A DNA stretch of 45,724 bases from a bacterium (GCA_030605695.1 JAUWHX010000089.1:1-45724), one strand, 5' to 3'; counted from the stretch's first letter, positions 15,218 to 23,332 are shown. Numbers and translations are program-made. The notes: generated by a model from the letters alone, not told the origin.

Positions 15218-17626
15218 ATGTTTAATAAACTTTCACAAAAGGCACAAGAAGCAGTCACAATCGCACAAGAGAAGTTATCTGAATTAAATCATACAGAGTT
15301 TAAGATTCCACATTTACTTTTTGGTCTGCTTGACCAACCAGAAGGTGTAGTGCCTCAAATACTTGAAAAACTTGGAATAGACCACAATGTTATTAAAAAC
15401 GAGGTCTCAGATAAACTTAACCAGCTTCCAAAAACTTATGGAACTTCCCTGATGCAAGCTTATATTACTCCAAAGGTGAAAAGAGTTTTTGACATTGCTT
15501 CCGGGGAGGCAAGGAGACTTCATGATGAATATATTGGATGCGAGCACCTTTTTATTGGGATAGTTGAGGTAGGAGACCAAAGCCTGAAGAAAGCTGGAGT
15601 CACAAAAGAGAAAGTCTATCAAGCACTTGAGTCAGTGCGAGGCACTTCAAGGCTGGATGAACCTATGGGAGAGGAAAAATATCGCATATTAGAAAAATAT
15701 TCAAGAGACCTTACTCAACTTGCACAAGAAGGAAAGCTTGACCCTGTGATAGGAAGAGAGGATGAGATAACACGAGTTATGCAGATTCTCTGCCGTCGGA
15801 CAAAAAACAATCCTGTTCTTATAGGTGAAGCTGGGGTTGGCAAAACCGCAGTTGTTGAAGGACTTGCACAAAAAATAGCCGCAAATGATGTCCCTGAAAT
15901 GCTTAAAGATAAGCGTATGATGGAGCTTAATGTTGGGAGTCTTGTTGCTGGCTCAAAGTTCCGTGGAGATTTTGAGCAACGGATGAAAGGCGTGATGGAA
16001 GAGATTCGCAAAGCAAAGGGGAAAATAATCCTCTTTATTGATGAGCTTCATACGATTGTGGGAGCCGGAGCCGCAGAAGGTGCTGTTGATGCAGGAAATA
16101 TGCTTAAACCGTCTCTTGGAAAAGGCGAATTGCAATGTGTAGGAGCTACTACGCTTGACGAGTATAGAAAGTATATAGAAAAAGACCAGGCTCTTGCAAG
16201 AAGATTTCAGCCAGTTTATGTAGAGGAGCCATCTGTGCAGGACACAATTAAGATTCTTGAGGGGCTGAAGCCAAAATATGAAGAACATCATAAGGTAAAA
16301 ATATCTGATGTGGCTCTACTTGCTTGTGCGGTGCTTTCCCATAAATATATTTCAGATAGGTTTCTTCCAGATAAGGCAATAGATTTACTTGATGAAGCGG
16401 CTTCAAAGTTAAGACTTGATATATATCTTGCTCCACCGGAGATAAAAGAGATGGAGCAAAAACTAAAAGAACTCAGCAAAAAAGGACAATCTGCTGTGAA
16501 ATCACAAAATTACGAGGAAGCTGCACGTCTGCGAGACAAATCAGATAAACTGAGCAAGCGATATACTAAAGCTCGGAAAGGATGGCTCCATAAACGCGGG
16601 ATAGATGATGTAGTAGATGCAGAAGATATTGCACAAGTTGTGTCAAAATGGACAGGAATTCCTATTACCCGTATGCTTATGCAGGAGAGCGAAAAACTCT
16701 TAAAAATAGAGGAGAGTATCCACAATCGCATAGTTAATCAGGAAGAGGCAGTAAGTGCGATAGCTAATGCCATTAGAGTATCAAGAGCAGGGCTTAGAGA
16801 CGAACAGAGACCAATAGGGTCATTTATATTCTTAGGCCCAACAGGGGTCGGAAAAACAGAATTAGCCAAGGCACTTGCTGAGTTTTTATTTGACTCTGAA
16901 TCCGCACTGCTCCGAATAGATATGTCAGAATATCAGGAACGACATACGGTTTCAAGGTTGATAGGTGCACCTCCCGGATATGTCGGCTACGAAGAAGGAG
17001 GACAACTCACTGAGCCTGTGAGGCGGAGACCTTTTCGGGTGATATTATTTGATGAAATTGAAAAGGCACATCCTGATGTTTATAATATACTATTGCAGAT
17101 TATGGATGACGGACGGCTCACCGATGCACAGGGCAGAGTAATTAACTTCAAACACACAATAATAATAATGACCTCAAATGTCGGAACACAAGAAGTGCAA
17201 AAGAAATGTATCGGATTCAACACTGAGACTCGCCAATCGGATTACAAAAGGATAAAACAACGATTGATGGAGGAAGTTAAGAGACATTTTAGACCTGAGT
17301 TCTTGAATCGGGTTGATGAGATAGTTATATTTCATTCATTGAGCAAGGAGCATATATTAGAAATAGTAGACATTGAGCTTCAGAAATTAGTTAGAGCTTT
17401 AGCCGACAAGAAAATAGAATTTAAGGTTACAAAAGCCGCAAAGTCTTTACTTGCTACTGAGGGCTACAATGCGGAATACGGAGCAAGACCTTTAAAGCAA
17501 GTAATCCGCCGACTCGTGGAAAATCCTCTTTCCATTAAAATCATAAAAGGAGAGGTCAAAGAAGGCGACCACATTATCCTCGGCGTCAAAGCCAAGCAAA
17601 TTACTTTTGAGAAACGCAATCAGTAG
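15218..17626 (+). CDS. clpC: ClpC-type AAA+ protease ATPase subunit
   Basis: 802 aa unfoldase that feeds substrates to ClpP in the cytoplasm. Two Clp-N repeats lie at about residues 1-145 ([34 protein letters not shown]). NBD1 has Walker A GEAGVGKT (about 204-211) and Walker [11 protein letters not shown] short middle domain contains a UVR-like [11 protein letters not shown] (about 431), which points to ClpC rather than ClpB. NBD2 has GPTGVGKT (about 540), [11 protein letters not shown] and [16 protein letters not shown] near residue 663 fits the IGF loop that docks on ClpP; no clpP is in the window. The last codons and the stop lie inside or beside a 32-bp palindrome (17621-17652), so the native C-terminus may have been altered. 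Confidence 0.95.
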   Translation: MFNKLSQKAQEAVTIAQEKLSELNHTEFKIPHLLFGLLDQPEGVVPQILEKLGIDHNVIKNEVSDKLNQLPKTYGTSLMQAYITPKVKRVFDIASGEARRLHDEYIGCEHLFIGIVEVGDQSLKKAGVTKEKVYQALESVRGTSRLDEPMGEEKYRILEKYSRDLTQLAQEGKLDPVIGREDEITRVMQILCRRTKNNPVLIGEAGVGKTAVVEGLAQKIAANDVPEMLKDKRMMELNVGSLVAGSKFRGDFEQRMKGVMEEIRKAKGKIILFIDELHTIVGAGAAEGAVDAGNMLKPSLGKGELQCVGATTLDEYRKYIEKDQALARRFQPVYVEEPSVQDTIKILEGLKPKYEEHHKVKISDVALLACAVLSHKYISDRFLPDKAIDLLDEAASKLRLDIYLAPPEIKEMEQKLKELSKKGQSAVKSQNYEEAARLRDKSDKLSKRYTKARKGWLHKRGIDDVVDAEDIAQVVSKWTGIPITRMLMQESEKLLKIEESIHNRIVNQEEAVSAIANAIRVSRAGLRDEQRPIGSFIFLGPTGVGKTELAKALAEFLFDSESALLRIDMSEYQERHTVSRLIGAPPGYVGYEEGGQLTEPVRRRPFRVILFDEIEKAHPDVYNILLQIMDDGRLTDAQGRVINFKHTIIIMTSNVGTQEVQKKCIGFNTETRQSDYKRIKQRLMEEVKRHFRPEFLNRVDEIVIFHSLSKEHILEIVDIELQKLVRALADKKIEFKVTKAAKSLLATEGYNAEYGARPLKQVIRRLVENPLSIKIIKGEVKEGDHIILGVKAKQITFEKRNQ

Positions 17627-17652
17627 GGGTTCAAAATTTTGAACCCCTACTG
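17621..17652. repeat. Perfect 32-bp palindrome at the clpC stop
   Basis: Left half CAGTAGGGGTTCAAAA is followed directly by its exact reverse complement. The TAG within it (17624-17626) is the clpC stop codon. It shares GTAGGGG/CCCCTAC ends with the elements at 21273 and 22665 but has a different core. It might double as a terminator hairpin, though no T-tract follows. Confidence 0.9.
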
Positions 17653-17815
17653 TCTATCCAACCAAATACTCCGCCAATAAATTATTACTTTCCGCCAACA
17701 TCTTACTATCTTCAGTGAACATTTCACTTGACAAAGTCTTTAATCTTCTAATTTTCTAATCTTGTAATCCATTTCTAATTCGTGCAATTCGTGGTTCTTT
17801 TTTCCCTATTTTTCC

Positions 17816-17842
17816 TTGACAATAGACAAAGTATATTATACT
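17816..17842 (+). promoter_or_regulatory. Probable promoter for the structured element and tRNA-Cys
   Basis: TTGACA (17816-17821) and TATACT (17837-17842), 15-bp spacer. It would start transcription near 17849, just before the branched hairpin element and about 135 nt ahead of the tRNA. Confidence 0.55.
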
Positions 17843-17850
17843 GATGTGAG

Positions 17851-17924
17851 AGTAGCGTGGTGGTTTATCCCCCACATATTCTTGCCGAGGTCACAGACTC
17901 TGCGAGATAAATCTCGGCGCTACT
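17851..17924 (+). repeat. Branched (three-way) hairpin element upstream of tRNA-Cys
   Basis: Outer arms AGTAGCG (17851-17857) and CGCTACT (17918-17924) enclose two inner hairpins: GTGGTGG with CCCCCAC (17857-17875, one mismatch, 5-nt loop) and GCCGAG with CTCGGC (17884-17918). The 13-mer CAGACTCTGCGAG at 17894-17906 recurs with one change at 35449-35461. It may be a repeat element or a structured leader RNA. Confidence 0.55.
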
Positions 17925-17984
17925 GTTTGCAAAAACCATTTTGAATTGTTAGTTGCTAATTTTGCATTTTACATTCACCTAAAT

Positions 17985-18059
17985 GGCGGCGTCGCCAAGA
18001 GGTAAGGCAGTGGTCTGCAAAACCATTATTCGCCGGTTCGAGTCCGGCCGCCGCCTCCA
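17985..18059 (+). tRNA. tRNA-Cys (anticodon GCA)
   Basis: 75-nt cloverleaf. Acceptor stem GGCGGCG pairs with CGCCGCC. D arm GCC/GGC, anticodon stem GTGGT/ACCAT around loop CTGCAAA (anticodon GCA), 5-nt variable loop, and T arm GCCGG-TTCGAGT-CCGGC. The discriminator base is T, as expected for cysteine tRNAs, and the 3' CCA is encoded in the DNA. It is convergent with the ACT-domain gene. Confidence 0.97.
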
Positions 18060-18119
18060 TAAAACACAAGACAATTCTGTCCCTCGCTTTTACAATCACC
18101 TAACTTTAATAAAGGGGAA

Positions 18120-18605
18120 TTACACTGCTTTTTTAATCTCTTCTATTATCTCTGGATGTTCATCCAAGTGTTTTCTTTCAAGTAATACATTTATTTCTGC
18201 CTTTTCTTCAATGCTTGTGGCAATGAATGCCCATGCGTTTGCATTGTACTTGGAGAAAATACTTAAAAGCTCCGCCGCAATCCCAGTTCGTTTTTGAAGT
18301 CCAATACCCCGAATAACCAGGGTAACAAGCTCTTCTACATAAAGACCTGGAAAAAGCAATCCTTTTGCCTCAACATCTTTTGCAATCTGTGATAAAAAAT
18401 GAGTTGCTTCCGGTAAATCCTCCTCTGCTACTCCTATAAGTATATCAGCTCGGTCTTTTCCAGGAGCACTAATTGTTATAAACGATTCCATATTTATGTT
18501 TTTTGAAGCAAGAGTCTCACAAATCTTAGCTCCTACACCCGGCTTATTTAGCACAGAAGACAACAAAATAAACGGGGATGCTCTTTCTATTTTTATTTCT
18601 GCCAT
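18120..18605 (-). CDS. Stand-alone protein with two ACT domains
   Basis: 161 aa cytosolic protein made of two ACT domains (about residues 8-78 and 88-160). VLNKPGVGAKICETLASKNINMESF is the ACT pattern of beta-strand, Gly-containing loop and helix; a second copy reads GLQKRTGIAAELLSIFSKYNANAW with FIATSIEEKAEINVLLE. The tandem resembles the regulatory tail of aspartate kinases, without any kinase domain, so it may sense an amino acid and act on a partner; the partner is not known. It follows recG by 1 bp, with the Shine-Dalgarno GGAGG overlapping the recG 3' end, so it is the last gene of that transcript. Confidence 0.8.
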   Translation of the reverse strand: MAEIKIERASPFILLSSVLNKPGVGAKICETLASKNINMESFITISAPGKDRADILIGVAEEDLPEATHFLSQIAKDVEAKGLLFPGLYVEELVTLVIRGIGLQKRTGIAAELLSIFSKYNANAWAFIATSIEEKAEINVLLERKHLDEHPEIIEEIKKAV

Positions 18606-18606
18606 C

Positions 18607-20736
18607 CTATCCTCCTTCTAAAAACTTAAGTTTTTCTTGGTATCGGCGATTTAGTACCTCTCTGATTATTTTATTCTCTGGATTCTCTAATCTCGGGTCA
18701 TCTTCTATAATCTTAAATGCAAGACTCCTCGCCCGCGAGAGAACCCGTGTATCCATAAGATTGGCAAGCTTGAGCTCTGGAAGCCCATGTTGCCGAGTTC
18801 CGAAAAACTCTCCAATTCCTCTTAATTCCAAATCCTTTTCTGCAAGCTTAAACCCATCTTCCTCTTTCTCAATAGCTTTGAGTCTCTCCTTCGCTATTTC
18901 TCCCAGATTTTCAGGAGATACAAAAATACAATAAGATTTAGTTTTCCCTCTCCTGAGTCTACCTCTGAGTTGATGAAGCTGAGCAAGCCCAAATCGTTCT
19001 GCGTGCTCTATTATCATACAGCTTGCATTCGGGATGTCAAGTCCTACTTCTATCACAGTGGTTGCTACGAGGATATTTAACTTTCCGGAGCTAAATTCTT
19101 CCATCACTCTGGCTTTTTCTTTTCTCTTTAATCTTCCGTGCAAAAGTCCAACCTCATAATCTTTAAAAACTCCTTTACGCAATCTTTCATATTCTTCTCG
19201 AGCCGCCTTGAGGTCAAGTTTCTCAGACCCCTCAATAACAGGATAAACGATATAACACTGTCTCCCTTCTTTGAGTTCTGACCTCACAAATTCCCAAACT
19301 TCCTGAATTTTATTTTCATACACCCACCGAGTGTGAATTTCTCCCACATTAGGTGGCATCTCATCAATCACAGATATATCAAGGTCTCCATAAATTGTAA
19401 GTGCCAGAGACCTTGGTATTGGGGTAGCAGTCAAGACAAGAATATCTGGCGACTTTGCTTTCTGGGCAATGCTTATTCTCTGCATAACACCAAACTTATG
19501 TTGCTCGTCAATTACAATAAAACCCAGTTTTTTAAACTTAATCCCAGACTCAATTAAAGCGTGAGTGCCGACAACTATTTGAACCTCTCCATTATTTATC
19601 TCCTCTTTGATTCTTCGCTTATCTTGGGCTGATAAGCTTCCAATTAGAAGCCCTAAATTTACCCCAATTTTGGGTAGGTAATGAGATAATCTTAAATAAT
19701 GCTGTTCTGCAAGAACCTCTGTTGGAACCATAAGAGCCGATTGATATCCTGACTCAACTGCTTTTAGCATTGATAGAATTGCAATAACTGTCTTGCCTGA
19801 CCCCACATCTCCTTGAAGTAACCTGTTCATCTTACACTTACTTTCCATATCTTCATATATTTCCCATATTACTCTTCGTTGAGCTTCTGTAAGCTTAAAT
19901 TCAGGAGTTTCAGTAGTTAATAAATCAAAAAACTGTCTTGCCAACTCACTCCCTTTCTTAAACTTAATCCCCTTTTTTCTAATGCTCTTTTTCCGTAGAG
20001 CAAGCAGAACTTGGAGCCAAAATAGCTCCTCAAACTCTAACCTCTGATGTGCAAGCTCTGCAAGCTCAAGCTTTTGTGGGAAATGAAGATAGTGAATAGC
20101 TTTTTCTCTTGGCAAAAGCTTCTCCTCTTTGAGTATATAAGATGGCAAAGTCTCTGGAATCTCTATATCATTGGCAAATGTTGTCCGCACAACTTTTCTT
20201 ATATATTTATGAGTCAACCATTGCGAAAGAGGGTAAATTGGCAAAAACTTCTCCTTAGATGAGGGAGAAAATGTAACTGATGGATTTACTATTTGAAGAT
20301 TTCTACCCCAAAAGGAAATAACTCCCTCAACTTCAATCAGTTTATTCCACTTAAAATTAGATGTTGCCTTTCTGGAATAATTAAAAAAACTCAAGTCAAG
20401 CGTCCCTGTCCCATCTGATAACTTAACAACAAACACAGGACCTTTGCTTGTTCTTTTTGTTCGTGTTTGAATAATTCTTCCTACAACTCGCATCTCCTCG
20501 TTAAACTCTGGAACCGTTGAACCCTTGAACCCTGGAACCCTTAAACCCTGGAACCCTTGAACTCTTGGACTTATATCCTTTATAAGACTTTTCCTCGCAT
20601 ATCTTCTTGGAGCAAGAGTCAAAAGGTCTTCAACTGTTTCCACCCCAAGCTTTTTAAACACTTCAGCCACCTTAGGTCCCACTCCCTTCAGATATTGAAC
20701 ATTCGTATCAACTGTACACTTCATTTTAGTATTCAT
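18607..20736 (-). CDS. recG: ATP-dependent DNA helicase RecG
   Basis: 709 aa superfamily 2 helicase that remodels stalled replication forks and branched DNA. The N-terminal YLKGVGPKVAEVFKKLGVETVEDLL and PRRYARK lead into the wedge OB-fold domain (VVGRIIQTRTKRTSKG, LSDGTGTLDLSFFN). Helicase motifs: QGDVGSGKTV (Walker A, about residue 314), VVGTHALIE, IDEQHKFGVMQR, TATPIPRSLALTIYGDLD, VATTVIEVGLDIPNA and RGRLRRG. Between ISP and NEEMRVVGR, the start of the wedge, about 24 residues (residues about 55-79) come from nine 8-bp repeat units (20501-20572), an insertion other RecG proteins do not need. It starts 6 bp after the DUF2520 stop. Confidence 0.96.
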   Translation of the reverse strand: MNTKMKCTVDTNVQYLKGVGPKVAEVFKKLGVETVEDLLTLAPRRYARKSLIKDISPRVQGFQGLRVPGFKGSTVPEFNEEMRVVGRIIQTRTKRTSKGPVFVVKLSDGTGTLDLSFFNYSRKATSNFKWNKLIEVEGVISFWGRNLQIVNPSVTFSPSSKEKFLPIYPLSQWLTHKYIRKVVRTTFANDIEIPETLPSYILKEEKLLPREKAIHYLHFPQKLELAELAHQRLEFEELFWLQVLLALRKKSIRKKGIKFKKGSELARQFFDLLTTETPEFKLTEAQRRVIWEIYEDMESKCKMNRLLQGDVGSGKTVIAILSMLKAVESGYQSALMVPTEVLAEQHYLRLSHYLPKIGVNLGLLIGSLSAQDKRRIKEEINNGEVQIVVGTHALIESGIKFKKLGFIVIDEQHKFGVMQRISIAQKAKSPDILVLTATPIPRSLALTIYGDLDISVIDEMPPNVGEIHTRWVYENKIQEVWEFVRSELKEGRQCYIVYPVIEGSEKLDLKAAREEYERLRKGVFKDYEVGLLHGRLKRKEKARVMEEFSSGKLNILVATTVIEVGLDIPNASCMIIEHAERFGLAQLHQLRGRLRRGKTKSYCIFVSPENLGEIAKERLKAIEKEEDGFKLAEKDLELRGIGEFFGTRQHGLPELKLANLMDTRVLSRARSLAFKIIEDDPRLENPENKIIREVLNRRYQEKLKFLEGG
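20501..20572 (-). repeat. In-frame 8-bp repeat array inside recG
   Basis: Nine consecutive 8-bp units with plus-strand consensus TTGAACCC/TGGAACCC (variants TTAAACCC, TTGAACTC, TTGGACTT). 72 bp in all, so exactly 24 codons, giving RVQGFQGLRVPGFKGSTVPEF at the edge of the wedge domain. This is the only 8-bp array; the others have 7- or 10-bp periods. Confidence 0.9.
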
Positions 20737-20742
20737 CCCTGC

Positions 20743-21525
20743 TCATTCGTGGTTGAATTTCTTTTCAGTAAATTTTTGAGTCTCCTGCACGAGCATTTTA
20801 TAAAGCTTCAAATCCTCCGGAGCCATTTTCCCTAATGTTTTAAGCTCTTCCTCCACTATTTTAGTGTCTCCTCGTTCAATTGGTCCTGTTAATGAATTTT
20901 TGATTCCAAATCTTTTGGCATTTCGTAAAGTAGAACTTGCAAGGGAAAGTATTACTTTTTCTGGCTTTTTAATACCACTATCCTCAAGCAATTTACATCC
21001 TTTTTCAAGCAAAGTCAAAATATAAGCGGCTCCAAAGTTCAGTGCCGCATGATAAAGTGCTTTATGCTCAAACGGAATTACAATTGGTATCCCACCTATT
21101 GATTTTACAAGCCTCTTCCCCACTTCAATATCTCCTTCAATCCCAAAATAAGTCACTCGTGGCAATTTGTCTCCTGCACAAGAGGATATCGGATGCATTG
21201 ACAAGCTATGTTTTACTCTTAAAATATCTGATGGAACCACCCCTGATGTATGAACAAGAATGATATTGCTTGGTAGGGGCAATTCATGAATTGCCCTTAC
21301 TACACTTTTAATTTGTGAATCAGGAACCGCAATCAGGATAAAATCTGCTTTACCCAATAAATCTCGTGGATTAGATGACCAATACTTACATCCAGTAATA
21401 CGCATGCAACGACTTGCATGCTCCTGATTTCTTGATACTATGCCTGTAATTTGATAGTCTGCTTGTTTAAATGCTCCCCCAAGTGCAGTTCCTACTCTAC
21501 CAGGCCCAATTATCCCAATCCTCAT
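20743..21525 (-). CDS. Rossmann-like and DUF2520 domain oxidoreductase-type protein
   Basis: 260 aa. The N-terminal NAD(P)-binding fold begins MRIGIIGPGRVGTALGGAF, with FILIAVPDSQI and HTSGVVPSDIL in the order of Rossmann-like domain PF10727. The C-terminal helical domain (MHPISSCAG, HKALYHAALNFGAAYILTLLE, LTGPIERGD) matches DUF2520 (PF10728). Related to 6-phosphogluconate/pyrroline-carboxylate-type dehydrogenases; in some bacteria it sits near pantothenate genes, but the substrate is unproven. A 28-bp palindrome (21273-21300) lies in frame, encoding RAIHELPLP. A possible TTGAAT-16 bp-TATTCT promoter ends 5 nt before the ATG. Confidence 0.87.
   Translation of the reverse strand: MRIGIIGPGRVGTALGGAFKQADYQITGIVSRNQEHASRCMRITGCKYWSSNPRDLLGKADFILIAVPDSQIKSVVRAIHELPLPSNIILVHTSGVVPSDILRVKHSLSMHPISSCAGDKLPRVTYFGIEGDIEVGKRLVKSIGGIPIVIPFEHKALYHAALNFGAAYILTLLEKGCKLLEDSGIKKPEKVILSLASSTLRNAKRFGIKNSLTGPIERGDTKIVEEELKTLGKMAPEDLKLYKMLVQETQKFTEKKFNHE
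21273..21300. repeat. GTAGGGG palindrome inside the DUF2520 gene
   Basis: 28-bp dyad with one mismatched pair: left half GTAGGGGCAATTCA, right half TGAATTGCCCTTAC. It lies in a loop-encoding region between the Rossmann fold strands, without breaking the frame. Confidence 0.85.
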
Positions 21526-21536
21526 TTTAAAGAATA

Positions 21537-21676
21537 ACCACAGATTTCACAAATTCAAAGACATAGGAGAAAAGGGGAATTTGAAGAAATGGGGAAGAAT
21601 ATTCAAATTTCTCCCTTTCCTACTTTCTCTCTTTCTCCTTGTATTTCTGTGATTTTCTGTGTCATTTTGTGGCTGT
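21537..21676. repeat. Imperfect inverted repeat between argS and the DUF2520 gene
   Basis: The left side begins AACCACAGATTTCACAAATT; the right side carries TTTCTGTGATTTTCTGTGTC and TTTTGTGG in the opposite sense, with purine-rich and pyrimidine-rich stretches between (GGAGAAAAGGGG and TTTCTCCCTTTCC). Related in sequence to the CACAGAT decamers at 9372-9467. Confidence 0.6.
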
Positions 21677-21686
21677 TTTTCTCATT

Positions 21687-23297
21687 TTACATCTTTTCAG
21701 GAGCAGAAATTCCCATCAAAGAAAGGGCGATTTTTATTATCTGTCTTACCGCTTTAACAAGCTCAATCCTTGCTTGTGTTAATGGCATATCCTCTGATAT
21801 AACCCGATGCTTTTCATAAAAATTATGAAAAAGAGTAGCAAGCTCAAGTAAATAAAATGGTATATAATGAGGTGAAAACTCCAGACTTGCATGTTCCACA
21901 ATCTCTGGGAAATGAATCAACTTTCTTATAATCAAAAGTTCTTCCTGGGTTTTAAGGAGTGAGAATTCATCGTGTCCATCCTTGCCCATTCGTGGTTGCA
22001 TTTCCTGCTCCCTGGCAAGTCTTAAAATACTTGATATTCGTGCACTCGCATATTGCACATAATAAACTGGATTCTCTTTTGACTCTTGCTTTGCAAGCTC
22101 AATATCAAAGTCAAGATGCGATTCGCATTTCCTCATAAGGAAAAAGAAACGAGACACATCTTTTCCTACTTCATCAATAACTTCGTCAAGAGTTATAAAT
22201 TCACCTTTGCGCTTGGACATCCCAATTTTTTTGCCTTCTTTTATAAGAGTTACCCATTGGACTATAATTACTTTTAACTTATCAACCTGAGCATCACAAG
22301 CCGAGAGCCCAGCTTTAAGTTCATCAATATGAGAAATATGGTCTGGCCCAAAAAGGTTAATTAATAAGTCATAACCTCTACTAAACTTATCTAAATGATA
22401 AGCTATATCCGGAACAAGATAAGCGAATTCTCCATCACTCTTAATAAGCACTTTATCTTTGCCATCAGGCATCCTTAACCAAAGTGCTCCGTCTTTTTTA
22501 TAAGCGAGCCCCTTTTTGCTTATAAAATCAATTACTTTTTGCGGACCTCCAGATTTCCTTATATCGCTTTCATAAACCCAATTATCAAATTTTACTCCGA
22601 ATTTCTCAAGAGAGGCTTTGTGAAGCTTAACAATTGAGTTCACACCATATTCTCTAATATCATCTGTAGGGGCGTTCAATTGAACGCCCCTACATTTTAG
22701 CTCACGAGCAATCTCTTTTATATACTCACCCGGGTATCCACCTTCCGGAATCTCAGCTTTCTCACCATCCAGCTCCTTATACCTTGTTTTTATTGATTCC
22801 TCTAATAGTTTAATTTGCCTCCCACAATTATCTATATAGTATTCTGAATCTGCTTGATAGCCCGTAAAATTCAATATCCGTACAAGAGAATCACCAATTG
22901 CCGCTGCCCTCCCACTTACAACAACCAATGGACCTGTAGGATTTGCACTAACAAATTCAACTAATATTTTTTTACTATTGCCGAGATTTGAACTGCCAAA
23001 TCTCTCTCCTTCTTTTAATATTTTAGCCAAAGATTTATAGATAAAGTTTTTGTTAAGCCAGAAGTTTATAAATCCAGCTCCTCCAACTTCCACTCGGTCA
23101 ATAAATTCAAAAGGAAGTTTAATGCGAGAGACAAGCTCCTGTGCTACCTCTCTTGGTGGAGAAGCAGTCTGTTTGGCAAGCGTGAAAGCAATAGAAGTTG
23201 AATAATCTCCCAATTGAGAAACTTTAGGTTCTGTCAATTCTACTTCTATGCCAAGAGATTCTTCAATTGCTTTATGAAGTTCCTGCTTAATGTTCAT
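21687..23297 (-). CDS. argS: Arginyl-tRNA synthetase
   Basis: Charges tRNA-Arg in the cytoplasm; 536 aa, within the family range of 530-580. N-terminal Arg-N domain (PKVSQLGDYSTSIAFTLAK), catalytic core FVSANPTGPL and GDSLVRIL, KVIDFISKKGLAYKKDGALWL, LFGPDHISHIDELKAGL, signature KIGMSKRKGEFITLDEVI and the C-terminal anticodon-binding helices (QYASARISSILRLA). The usual HVGH of the HIGH motif after PTGPL reads VVVS here, which is unusual. I chose ATG 23297 over a frame extending 26 codons further, because the extension is not family-like and overlaps the promoter (23305-23332). Two repeat elements are embedded in frame (21971-22000 and 22665-22694). Confidence 0.94.
   Translation of the reverse strand: MNIKQELHKAIEESLGIEVELTEPKVSQLGDYSTSIAFTLAKQTASPPREVAQELVSRIKLPFEFIDRVEVGGAGFINFWLNKNFIYKSLAKILKEGERFGSSNLGNSKKILVEFVSANPTGPLVVVSGRAAAIGDSLVRILNFTGYQADSEYYIDNCGRQIKLLEESIKTRYKELDGEKAEIPEGGYPGEYIKEIARELKCRGVQLNAPTDDIREYGVNSIVKLHKASLEKFGVKFDNWVYESDIRKSGGPQKVIDFISKKGLAYKKDGALWLRMPDGKDKVLIKSDGEFAYLVPDIAYHLDKFSRGYDLLINLFGPDHISHIDELKAGLSACDAQVDKLKVIIVQWVTLIKEGKKIGMSKRKGEFITLDEVIDEVGKDVSRFFFLMRKCESHLDFDIELAKQESKENPVYYVQYASARISSILRLAREQEMQPRMGKDGHDEFSLLKTQEELLIIRKLIHFPEIVEHASLEFSPHYIPFYLLELATLFHNFYEKHRVISEDMPLTQARIELVKAVRQIIKIALSLMGISAPEKM
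21971..22000 (-). repeat. In-frame decamer array inside argS
   Basis: Three 10-bp units CGTGTCCATC, CTTGCCCATT and CGTGGTTGCA. On the coding strand they give QPRMGKDGHD, in a loop before LLKTQEELLIIRKL. The CATTCGTGGTT sequence recurs at 20744, 23416 and in variant form at 17775. Confidence 0.7.
22665..22694. repeat. Perfect 30-bp GTAGGGG palindrome inside argS
   Basis: Left half TGTAGGGGCGTTCAA is followed by its exact reverse complement. The 30 bp add ten codons in frame (CRGVQLNAPT) to a loop between the KEIARELK helix and the next conserved region. Confidence 0.92.
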
Positions 23298-23304
23298 TTG
23301 TCTA

Positions 23305-23332
23305 AAAATATTACATAACTTGTAGATGTCAA
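23305..23332 (-). promoter_or_regulatory. Sigma-70-like promoter of argS
   Basis: Minus strand TTGACA (23327-23332), 16-bp spacer, TATTTT (23305-23310), then 7 nt to the ATG at 23297. No Shine-Dalgarno sequence: a leaderless mRNA is likely. Confidence 0.6.

Larger units (their letters stand above)
17653..17984. other. Gene-free region between clpC and tRNA-Cys
   Basis: No credible coding frame. It holds 7-bp-type repeats around 17743-17775 (CTAATTTT, CTAATCTT, CTAATTCG), the CAATTCGTGGTT motif at 17775-17786 that recurs elsewhere, a promoter (17816-17842) and a branched-hairpin element (17851-17924). The last 60 bp before the tRNA have nothing I recognise. Confidence 0.7.

Noticed and set aside
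17728-17746. TTGACA at 17728 as a second promoter upstream of tRNA-Cys
   Set aside because: No -10 box at 15-18 bp spacing; the nearest TAATCT is only 7 bp away.
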